Assembly (NCBI GenBank): GCA_020050965.1
Contig: JAGVJV010000203.1
Coordinates: forward strand, 1 to 5,214
From: Parachlamydiales bacterium
GTDB taxonomy: Bacteria; Chlamydiota; Chlamydiia; Chlamydiales; Rhabdochlamydiaceae
DNA length: 5,214 nt
Direction: 5' to 3'
Shown here: positions 1 through 5,214 of the stretch, piece by piece
Layout of the letters: each line of letters starts with the position of its first letter
How positions within the stretch are numbered: the first letter of the stretch is position 1
Notes under the pieces: generated by a model
Database searches by the model: none
What the model was told of the DNA's origin: nothing
What the model saw: only the letters and a program-made list of their open reading frames with translations
Made by a program: the position numbers and the translations under genes

Positions 1-251
1 GGTGAGAGGGCAATTGTCGCTACACACTGCGCAAGTGAAGCGACTTCATATTTGACTTGATTCAATAGGGTATAAAGATGCCGTTTGAAATCGTCCCGGA
101 AGATAGGTCCTTGATCTACTTCTTCATTTATTGTTCTAGGCATGTCTGGATCGGAAGAGTGATACGGCTGTAAAAAACCTTCTCTTTTTTTATCTGCCCA
201 TAAGGAAAATTGATCCAAAACTTCTATTGAAGCGCCTACTTGACTTGCCAT
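1..251 (-). CDS. Unrecognised protein, N-terminal 83 residues (runs off left edge)
   Basis: The minus strand is open from an ATG at 251-249 to the window edge without a stop, so only the N-terminal 83 codons are visible. The start is chosen because GGAGGA (260-255) lies three bases upstream. The frame stays open upstream to a stop at 323-321, but no better-placed start with a ribosome binding site is seen there. The protein begins MASQVGASIEVLDQFSLWAD, is soluble-looking and rich in charged and polar residues, and has no signal peptide or membrane segment. A later part (DDFKRHLYTLLNQVKYEVASL, about residues 54-74) looks helical and amphipathic. I do not recognise a family and assign no function. 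The gene is transcribed away from the racemase remnant and the porin operon, so it is a separate unit. That it is a real gene rests on the open frame plus the strong ribosome binding site. Confidence 0.6.
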   Translation of the reverse strand, partial: MASQVGASIEVLDQFSLWADKKREGFLQPYHSSDPDMPRTINEEVDQGPIFRDDFKRHLYTLLNQVKYEVASLAQCVATIALS

Positions 252-254
252 AAA

Positions 255-260
255 TCCTCC
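255..260 (-). promoter_or_regulatory. Ribosome binding site of the leftmost minus-strand gene
   Basis: On the minus strand this reads GGAGGA, followed by TTT and the ATG at 251. It is a near-perfect anti-16S match, with slightly short spacing. It is the main reason for choosing 251 as the start of the partial gene. Confidence 0.6.
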
Positions 261-331
261 AGATTCAGCCAAATAGGATACTCTATGAGGGAATAAAAAG
301 CAGCTAGCAAGAAAACTAAACTAAAAAATTG

Positions 332-824
332 ATGGCCAGAATTAAATTAGACAGGTCCAAACTTGCAAGCGCAGCACCACATGTAGCGTGTATAGAGAGA
401 TTGATCAAGTACAGAAAAAAATCCATCCCAGTTCTCAACATGCTCGAGATAGTTGCCGATGTCTGCAAGGAACAAACGATCTCAAAAATCGGGATTTTAG
501 GCACCACTTGGACTATGGCTGGGCATTTAAATTGAGATACCCTCGCAATACAAGGGATAGAAGAAGTCATTCCCACTGCCGAAGAACAAAACATCATCCA
601 GAATGAGATCTTTCATGAGCTAGTGCCCAATGGGACAGTCGAGCAGGAAAGCTTAAGCCATGCTGACAGTTGCTGCCTCTCTCAAGAAGAGTTGATATGA
701 TGGGATTGCTCTCGCTTGCACTGAGCTCCCTCTAGTGCTTAATCGTTCCAATTGCCAAATGCCTGTGATCGACACCGCAGAGGCCTTAGCAAAAGCTGAG
801 TGCTATGCATTATTTTCTGAATAG
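332..824 (+). pseudogene. Decayed aspartate/glutamate racemase family gene
   Basis: This is a remnant of an Asp/Glu/hydantoin racemase superfamily enzyme (cofactor-independent amino-acid racemase using two cysteines). In frame with 332, residues encoded at about 422-532 read IPVLNMLEIVADVCKEQ and then KIGILGTTWTMAGHLN, which match the family's 'iPvlhi' segment and its 'kvGlLGT..TM' segment. A TGA at 533-535 interrupts the frame. The same frame then continues with GIEEVIPTAEEQNIIQNEIF and HELVPNGTV (554-640), the 'gie.ivP..e.q..i...I..EL..G' block, and stops at 698-700. The C-terminus is in the next frame: DGIALACTELPLVLN (699-743), with the catalytic-cysteine motif CTELPL (Cys at 717-719), then MPVIDTAEALAKAE, ending at TAG 822-824. 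The N-terminal glycine-rich segment and a recognisable first Asn-Thr-x-His/Cys motif are absent. At 367-420 either of two frames could be ancestral, one of them reading VYREIDQVQKKI. At least one nonsense mutation, one frameshift and an N-terminal deletion make a functional product very unlikely. The family assignment comes from motif recognition, not a search. Confidence 0.82.
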
Positions 825-881
825 AAATTGCTCTAATTGTCTGTCATGTAGTAATCTGTTCCTCATTACATAATCAGATTC

Positions 882-887
882 AGAGGA
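882..887 (+). promoter_or_regulatory. Ribosome binding site of the first porin gene
   Basis: AGAGGA lies eight bases before the ATG at 896, which is good spacing, and supports that start. I see no convincing -35/-10 pair in the 71-base gap between the racemase remnant (ends 824) and this gene, so the operon promoter is not located. Confidence 0.55.
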
Positions 888-895
888 TCACGATC

Positions 896-1933
896 ATGAA
901 TAGAAAATTAGCAGCCAGCTTAAGTTTCGCCCTTCTCGCAGCTTTTCCAACGCTCATGCAAGCGGAAGATTGCTGCATTCCGGAGTACACCCCTGGAGAG
1001 CCTCTTTGCGATGCCTGTGCGGGATATTCTCAATACGCCGGTATCCAACTCAATTGCGGCTGGGACCTTTTCGCATATGCTGAATTTCTCTATTGGAGAC
1101 CCACGCAGAATACAGCGGTTGTCGCAACAAGGATTCCCGCAAATCCACTCACTCAAACTCAAGAGATTCTCCCATTTAAATTTGGGTTCCGCCCAGGATT
1201 TAGAGTGGGCTTTGGAATGGTCGCCCATTGTTTTGACGACTGGACTTTCAATGTAGATTATATCCGGTATCATCAAGCCTTCAGTAAGAGAGAGTCTGCA
1301 TCTGCGCCAGAGTTTCTCGTAACCGACTTGCCTATCTTTCCTGGCCTCGTATTCAGCAACATCAAAAATGTCGCCCATTTTCACTACGACGTTGTTGGAT
1401 TAAATATACAGAGACCGAATTACCTTGGACAAAGAGTTCTTTTAAGTCCGTTCTTTGGTTTAAAATGGTTGCAACGAGATGTAAAACTTGGGCAAGATTT
1501 AACTGAACCCAATGGAAGATTTAATACAGGCTCAGCTACCTTTAAATATACCTCCATCGGCATCGCCTCAGGTTTCGACGGAAGCTGGCTCCTCTGCTGG
1601 GGATTAAGCTTAATCGGAAATGCCGATGTCGCGATCCTCTACCCGTATAAGAGATCTTTTCATCAGGTCGCGACATATGCCGTCCCACTTCCGATGAACG
1701 CCTTCGACCAGGACAGCACGCATCACATTCGACACCTTGACATCTATGCCAAAGGAGGAATGGGGCTAAATTGGGGAAGTTATTTCTGCTGCAATCGGTA
1801 TCACGCCAACATAAGCCTCACATACGATTTTGCCACAGATGTTGTAAAATTTGATGGCGCTGCTTCTGGATTATTTGGAAATGGATCGGTCTTATTGATG
1901 GGATTATCTGTACGCGGGCAATTTGATTTTTAA
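896..1933 (+). CDS. MOMP-like / Lpg1974-family outer membrane porin, copy 1
   Basis: This is a predicted outer membrane beta-barrel protein of 345 residues, probably a porin exposed at the cell surface. Residues 1-23 form a Sec signal peptide (basic MNRK, hydrophobic core, cleavage after MQA). The mature protein starts with a cysteine-rich segment (Cys 26, 27, 38, 41, 54). It then has the family's first strand GWDLFAYAEFLYW (55-67), a RPGFRVGFG block (99-107), HCFDDW (111-116) and YIRYH (122-126). Near the C-terminus are GMGLNWGSYFCCNRYH (288-303) and a last strand ending QFDF. The terminal Phe is the usual BAM-recognition residue. Nine mature cysteines fit disulfide cross-linking as in chlamydial outer membrane complexes. 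It resembles the Legionella_OMP / Lpg1974 porins that are multiplied in Chlamydia-like bacteria. It is the first gene of a three-gene tandem operon. The next gene's ribosome binding site overlaps its TAA stop. Substrate selectivity cannot be read from the sequence. Confidence 0.88.
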   Translation: MNRKLAASLSFALLAAFPTLMQAEDCCIPEYTPGEPLCDACAGYSQYAGIQLNCGWDLFAYAEFLYWRPTQNTAVVATRIPANPLTQTQEILPFKFGFRPGFRVGFGMVAHCFDDWTFNVDYIRYHQAFSKRESASAPEFLVTDLPIFPGLVFSNIKNVAHFHYDVVGLNIQRPNYLGQRVLLSPFFGLKWLQRDVKLGQDLTEPNGRFNTGSATFKYTSIGIASGFDGSWLLCWGLSLIGNADVAILYPYKRSFHQVATYAVPLPMNAFDQDSTHHIRHLDIYAKGGMGLNWGSYFCCNRYHANISLTYDFATDVVKFDGAASGLFGNGSVLLMGLSVRGQFDF

Positions 1934-1937
1934 GGAG
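1932..1937 (+). promoter_or_regulatory. Ribosome binding site deciding the start of porin 2
   Basis: AAGGAG overlaps the TAA stop (1931-1933) of porin 1 and lies six bases before ATG 1944. This placement favours 1944 over an in-frame TTG at 1923, which would lie within the end of porin 1 and put the extra residues MIFKEKT before the signal peptide. The overlap of stop codon and ribosome binding site suggests translational coupling of the two genes. Confidence 0.8.
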
Positions 1938-1943
1938 AAAACA

Positions 1944-3062
1944 ATGTTTAAAAAATATTTTATCCACACCTTAGTTTGTTTGGGGATTTCTCAGACACTC
2001 CTTGCGGAAGGCGAGGTAGAATTTAGCCCCGTGCTCGTTGGGGAGCCTCTTGATTGCTACAATGTCACTTCCGTCTATCCCTACCCAGGGAATTTTAACC
2101 CCTGCAATAGCTGGAATTTGTATGCCTCGGGAGAGTTCCTTTACTGGGTCGCCTCCAAAGATACAGTCCCAAACGCCTGTGCCTTTTTGACCTATGATAA
2201 CTCCCAATTTAACTTGAAACTTCAAAAAGTCGCCTATCAACCCGGATTCCGAGTAGCCATTGGGTTGGATTTAGACTCAGTGATCTTGAATTTGAGCTAT
2301 TTGAGATACCACTCTCATACCACATCCCATTTCACTGCAGGAGAAAACGGGGGGCTCATCTTCATCACCAATCCAGTGGGAATGTATGCCCCACTATATA
2401 ATCAGCCGCGATTGTTCTTCGAGTCATTGAATTCTAAACATCATATTGGACTAGATGTTGGCCTAATCTCGCTACAACATCCAGTTTATTTTGGGAAGCG
2501 GATCATCCTGAATCTCGGTTATGGCCTCCTTGGATTATGGCATACAGACGGATGGCGATTTAGCACGACAGCGTTACCTACCCCGCCGCCTCTTATAGCT
2601 GGAGGACTCACTTCAAATGGGCTCACAATTAGCGTCAAAAAATCATGGGCCGTTGGCCCGAACTTAAGTTTTGCAGCGATTGCTTTACTGCCCTGGCGCT
2701 TCCAACTGCTTTCCAATCTTGATCTGGCTGTCCAATATGCTGAACAAAATAAACTGAATACCACAACCTCTTATCCAGACTATGCCAATATGGGAGGGTT
2801 AATACCGTTCGGTAATTTCTCCATGAAATTGCACGAAGCTGTTCCACACTACCAAGTCTGGCATTCCGGAGATCTCGGAATAGGATGGGGAGACTATTTT
2901 TGGTGCGACCGTTATCATTTCAACCTGTCTCTAAAGTACAGCTGGGTTTTGCAGCACATATTTCCCCTCTATAATCCAGCTTCTGCCTTTGGAGCCGATA
3001 TTAATATGTTGCACAATGTCAGCGTACATGGGTTAACTGTGAGCGGAAGATTGGATTTTTAA
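1944..3062 (+). CDS. MOMP-like / Lpg1974-family outer membrane porin, copy 2
   Basis: This is a 372-residue paralogue of its two neighbours and a predicted outer membrane beta-barrel. The start at ATG 1944 gives a clean signal peptide, MFKKYF followed by a hydrophobic core, with cleavage after TLLA (residue 21). Conserved family blocks appear in order: NPCNSWNLYASGEFLYW (52-68), YQPGFRVAIG (98-107), YLRYH (119-123), YFGKRIIL in the middle, GIGWGDYFWCDRYH near 312-325, and a final strand ending GRLDF with a terminal Phe. It differs from the flanking copies. It has only four mature cysteines (38, 54, 79, 321), and it lacks the cysteine and the tryptophan of the D-x-W motif just after the PGF block (here LDLDSVILN), the N-terminal CC pair and the mid-barrel cysteine. 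Cys 79 is private to this copy. It lies ten bases after porin 1 and 20 bases before porin 3, so co-transcription is expected. Pore function is inferred from the family. Confidence 0.87.
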   Translation: MFKKYFIHTLVCLGISQTLLAEGEVEFSPVLVGEPLDCYNVTSVYPYPGNFNPCNSWNLYASGEFLYWVASKDTVPNACAFLTYDNSQFNLKLQKVAYQPGFRVAIGLDLDSVILNLSYLRYHSHTTSHFTAGENGGLIFITNPVGMYAPLYNQPRLFFESLNSKHHIGLDVGLISLQHPVYFGKRIILNLGYGLLGLWHTDGWRFSTTALPTPPPLIAGGLTSNGLTISVKKSWAVGPNLSFAAIALLPWRFQLLSNLDLAVQYAEQNKLNTTTSYPDYANMGGLIPFGNFSMKLHEAVPHYQVWHSGDLGIGWGDYFWCDRYHFNLSLKYSWVLQHIFPLYNPASAFGADINMLHNVSVHGLTVSGRLDF

Positions 3063-3071
3063 AGAAGTTAT

Positions 3072-3077
3072 AAGGAG
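3072..3077 (+). promoter_or_regulatory. Ribosome binding site of porin 3
   Basis: AAGGAG lies five bases before ATG 3083, in the 20-base gap after porin 2. The segment TAAGGAG, a short spacer and ATGTTTAAAAA also occurs at the start of porin 2, so the initiation regions of the two genes are shared. Confidence 0.7.
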
Positions 3078-3082
3078 TCAAT

Positions 3083-4165
3083 ATGTTTAAAAACGCCTAT
3101 TTATTGTTGCTGGCCGGCTTGCCTTCCATAGCATATTCAAACTGCGAACAGGATCAATGCTGCGATCCGTTCACTCCACCGGCCCCTCTCGAATCTTGCC
3201 AAATTCCTGTCGGCTATTTCTACCCGGCTCAATATACATTGGGAGATTGCGGGTTTGACATTTCTTTAAGCGGCGAATTCATCTATTGGGAGCTCAATCG
3301 AGACAGCACCACACAAATCGGGACAGCAATCGAGTTGCTCAATAATGGAACCAAGCAAAGGCAAGAAGTACTTTACCAACATCAAGGATATCGTCCCGGA
3401 TTCAAAGTGGCGATGGGCATTGGGCTCCCCTGGTGCGATGCGTGGGCTTTGGATGTAGAATACACCTGGTTCCATCATCAATCGACTAACCATTTTTATG
3501 CGCCGGCGAATGGATTTATTCAACAGCCCCTCACCGCTTCATTTTTTAGCGCTGCCCTGTTTCTGTTCAATGCCGAATCGGTCAAATCGGTCCTTAAATT
3601 CGATGTCGACTTTTTGTCGGCAATCCTCGGGAGAGCTTTTTATATAAGCAAACGGATTATTGTGGACGCGGGAGTAGGACTAAAATCTTGGTGGGTAGGA
3701 TATCATTCCGATATTTTTTATAATGCCGCAGATGGATCTCAACTTACCGGGTTCACCAAGACAGGCGGTTGGGGGATCGGCCCCTACGTCGTGGCCCAAA
3801 TAAAGGGGCTGCTTTGGTGCGGAACCTACCTATATGGTAAAGCAGGAGTGTGGATTCCCTATACCAGATATCACAATTTCAAAGCAGACACGAATGTCCC
3901 CACCATCACATTTCCATTTAATGTGCCGGGATATCGCAATCATTCAACAGCCGACCACTTTTTCTTTACAACCAACCTTCAGTATGAAGGAGGGATAGGA
4001 TTAGGCTGGGGCACCTATTTGTGCGATTGCAATTATCATGTCGATTTTCTTGTTGGATACGAGATGATGACCAACTATTTTAAAGCATTTGTCGCCTTTA
4101 TGGGAGATCCTCCTTATGAGTTCTACTATCAAGGGCTCACGGTGAAAGCGCAGTTTGATTTCTAA
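3083..4165 (+). CDS. MOMP-like / Lpg1974-family outer membrane porin, copy 3
   Basis: This is a 360-residue predicted outer membrane beta-barrel, the last gene of the tandem trio. The signal peptide is MFKNAYLLLLAGLPSIAYS, with cleavage after residue 19. The mature protein opens with a cysteine-rich stretch (Cys 21, 26, 27, 39, 56). It continues with CGFDISLSGEFIYW (56-69), YRPGFKVAMG (103-112), LPWCDAW (115-121), YISKRIIVDAGVGLKSWW (187-204), LLWCG (243-247) and GLGWGTYLCDCNYH (about 306-319), and ends KAQFDF with the terminal Phe. Nine mature cysteines match copy 1 in number and mostly in position, making copies 1 and 3 more alike in disulfide pattern than either is to copy 2. No lipobox precedes Cys 21, so it is not a lipoprotein. 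The likely role is a surface porin or structural protein of a disulfide-linked envelope; this is family-based inference. No classical terminator follows. Confidence 0.88.
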   Translation: MFKNAYLLLLAGLPSIAYSNCEQDQCCDPFTPPAPLESCQIPVGYFYPAQYTLGDCGFDISLSGEFIYWELNRDSTTQIGTAIELLNNGTKQRQEVLYQHQGYRPGFKVAMGIGLPWCDAWALDVEYTWFHHQSTNHFYAPANGFIQQPLTASFFSAALFLFNAESVKSVLKFDVDFLSAILGRAFYISKRIIVDAGVGLKSWWVGYHSDIFYNAADGSQLTGFTKTGGWGIGPYVVAQIKGLLWCGTYLYGKAGVWIPYTRYHNFKADTNVPTITFPFNVPGYRNHSTADHFFFTTNLQYEGGIGLGWGTYLCDCNYHVDFLVGYEMMTNYFKAFVAFMGDPPYEFYYQGLTVKAQFDF

Positions 4166-4253
4166 ACTCCTTCTTTTTTTCTCCAAAAAGAAAACGAGAG
4201 GATGACTAAAAAAAGTGCTCAATGAGGTCCCTTTTGGGTTTAGAACAAACTTC

Positions 4254-4282
4254 TTGATGTGAAACTACTTTATCCCTATCTT
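4254..4282 (+). promoter_or_regulatory. Possible sigma-70-type promoter of the amidohydrolase gene
   Basis: TTGATG (4254-4259) and TATCTT (4277-4282) are separated by 17 bases. Each matches the consensus at four of six positions. A transcript would begin near 4289, giving a short leader directly before the ribosome binding site. This would give the hydrolase its own promoter, independent of the porin operon. The evidence is by eye only and modest. Confidence 0.35.
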
Positions 4283-4288
4283 CAACAC

Positions 4289-4295
4289 AAAAGGG
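4289..4295 (+). promoter_or_regulatory. Ribosome binding site deciding the start of the amidohydrolase
   Basis: AAAAGGG lies eight bases before ATG 4304. The in-frame GTG at 4259 has no such sequence upstream and falls within the proposed -35 element, so 4304 is preferred. Confidence 0.6.
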
Positions 4296-4303
4296 CTGCA
4301 GGA

Positions 4304-5170
4304 ATGTATCAAGGGCAAATTATCGATACGCATATGCACATTTGGGATCTCAGAAGCGGTCCCGAATGGCTACCTCAGTTAGCTGGCGGGATTCTCAATC
4401 ATAACTTTTTTATGAAAGATTATCTCGAAATGAGTAAAAACCAGCCTATTTCTCAAATGGTTTATATTGAATGCGGCGGATTTCCCAACAATCCCCTATT
4501 GGAAACAAAATGGGTGCAAGAGCAAGCCGATAAATATGGAGGCCCGCAGGGCATTGTGGCTTTTGCTAAGCTCGATTCTCCTGATGTCGAGAAAGTACTG
4601 AAAGGTCATATCCAATATCCTAATGTGCGTGGTATTCGGATGCCTCTTAATTATGTGGCTGGATGCTTCGGAGCAGATCGAGATGATTATATGAAAGATG
4701 CAGCTTGGCGAAAAGGTTATGGGCTTCTGTCAAAATATGAGCTGCTCTTTGAAATGCAAGTTTACGATACGCAACTTCCTCAGGCTTGTGAATTGGCAAA
4801 ACAGTTTCCAGATATACCTATTATTTTAGAACATCTAGGCTGGCCTAAAGAGTCATCTTTAACCTATCTCAGTGAATGGAAAAATCGGTTGTCTGAACTA
4901 GCGCAATATCCGAATGTTTTTCTGAAAATTTCCTGTATTGGATGGATTTTTCAAAAGAATGAAAAGAGCCTCATTTTACCTTATATTCAGGAAGCCCTTA
5001 ATCTTTTTGGCGTAGATCGTTGTATGGTAGGAAGCAATTGCCCACCTGACCGAGTTTTTATTCCCTTTGATGATATTTTTCACACATTCAAAGTTGCCTT
5101 ATCCTCTTATTCAGAATCCGACCAACAAAAAATATTCTATGGGAATGCAAAACGTATTTACCGACTCTAA
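4304..5170 (+). CDS. Amidohydrolase-2 family metal-dependent or lactonase-type hydrolase (COG3618-like)
   Basis: This is a 288-residue cytoplasmic TIM-barrel hydrolase of the amidohydrolase-2 group, which includes L-fuconolactonase, 2-pyrone-4,6-dicarboxylate hydrolase and similar lactonases. With the start at ATG 4304, it opens MYQGQIIDTHMHIWDL, placing the first-strand HxH metal or active-site pair at His10 and His12, as usual for the family. Further landmarks are VRGIR (108-112), IILEHLGWP (173-181, His177 at the barrel's later strand), VFLKIS (205-210), and RCMVGSNCPPDR (239-250), where the family has GSD or GSN before a proline. It ends GNAKRIYRL, matching the typical 'eNA.r.Y.l' C-terminus, so the protein looks complete. 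An upstream in-frame GTG at 4259 would add 15 residues, but it lacks a ribosome binding site. There is no signal peptide. It lies 138 bases after the porin operon and probably forms a separate unit. The exact substrate (a sugar or aromatic lactone is typical) cannot be deduced. Confidence 0.85.
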   Translation: MYQGQIIDTHMHIWDLRSGPEWLPQLAGGILNHNFFMKDYLEMSKNQPISQMVYIECGGFPNNPLLETKWVQEQADKYGGPQGIVAFAKLDSPDVEKVLKGHIQYPNVRGIRMPLNYVAGCFGADRDDYMKDAAWRKGYGLLSKYELLFEMQVYDTQLPQACELAKQFPDIPIILEHLGWPKESSLTYLSEWKNRLSELAQYPNVFLKISCIGWIFQKNEKSLILPYIQEALNLFGVDRCMVGSNCPPDRVFIPFDDIFHTFKVALSSYSESDQQKIFYGNAKRIYRL

Positions 5171-5186
5171 TAACAAAGATGACTCA

Positions 5187-5210
5187 AAAGCCCTACCGAT
5201 AAGCGGCTTT
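5187..5210 (+). terminator. Weak hairpin after the amidohydrolase, possible terminator
   Basis: AAAGCC (5187-5192) and GGCTTT (5205-5210) can form a six-base-pair stem with a 12-base loop, 16 bases after the hydrolase stop. The sequence ends four bases later (CAAT), and no long T-run is visible beyond the three T's in the stem. It could be a terminator or chance. Confidence 0.25.
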
Positions 5211-5214
5211 CAAT

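Noticed and set aside
316..597. Minus-strand open frame of 93 codons
   Set aside because: It lies antisense to the racemase remnant, whose motifs explain the region. It has no ribosome binding site and no recognisable domain.
388..606. Plus-strand open frame of 72 codons starting at a GTG
   Set aside because: A fragment of it (VYREIDQVQKKI) may belong to the racemase ancestor, but the rest is an out-of-frame reading of racemase sequence, so it is not a separate gene.
869..874. CATAAT as a -10 element for the porin operon
   Set aside because: It matches the consensus at five of six positions, but no reasonable -35 lies 16-18 bases upstream, and the resulting leader would begin almost at the ribosome binding site.
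920..1384. Long minus-strand open frame of 154 codons inside porin 1
   Set aside because: It is an antisense shadow: the sense strand has a signal peptide, family motifs and a C-terminal Phe, while the antisense product has no recognisable features.
1923..1943. TTG-started N-terminal extension of porin 2
   Set aside because: It overlaps the end of porin 1, places the extra residues before the signal peptide, and the AAGGAG at 1932-1937 points to ATG 1944.
4168..4195. A/T-only inverted repeat (TTCTTTTT...AAAAAGAA) after porin 3 as a terminator
   Set aside because: The stem is nearly all A-T pairs and is not followed by a T-run on the plus strand, so it is not a classical terminator. The nearby CCCTTTTGGG has only a three-base stem.

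Overview
The window looks like a piece of chromosome from a Gram-negative intracellular bacterium, most likely a Chlamydia-like (environmental) member of the Chlamydiae. The main reason is a tandem run of three signal-peptide-bearing, cysteine-containing, aromatic-rich beta-barrel outer membrane proteins. They resemble the MOMP-like / Legionella Lpg1974-type porin family, which is strongly expanded in Chlamydia-like organisms. Legionella-type gammaproteobacteria remain an alternative. Base composition is moderate and ribosome binding sites are clear AAGGAG-type sequences. No RNA gene, CRISPR array or insertion sequence was seen.

Layout. (1) Positions 1-251, minus strand: the first 83 codons of an unrecognised gene that runs off the left edge, with a strong GGAGGA ribosome binding site. 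(2) Positions about 332-824, plus strand: a previously intact aspartate/glutamate-racemase-family gene, now a pseudogene. Its N-terminus is missing, it has an in-frame stop at 533-535, and its C-terminal part (with the CTELPL catalytic-cysteine motif) lies in another frame. This explains what would otherwise be a gene-free stretch between 252 and 895. (3) Positions 896-4165, plus strand: three paralogous outer membrane proteins of 345, 372 and 360 residues in a tight operon, with gaps of 10 and 20 bases. (4) Positions 4304-5170, plus strand: a 288-residue amidohydrolase-2 / COG3618-type TIM-barrel hydrolase, preceded by a possible promoter of its own. (5) A short weak hairpin follows it at the right edge.

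The three porin-like proteins probably act together as surface beta-barrels, cross-linked by disulfides in the manner of the chlamydial outer membrane complex. They arose by tandem duplication and have since diverged: the outer two keep nine mature cysteines each, while the middle one keeps four. The racemase remnant and the hydrolase have no evident functional link to the porins. The most useful results here are the racemase pseudogene, the matched loss of cysteines in the middle porin, and two start-codon corrections (1944 rather than 1923, and 4304 rather than 4259). I did not find convincing evidence of a wholly new system.
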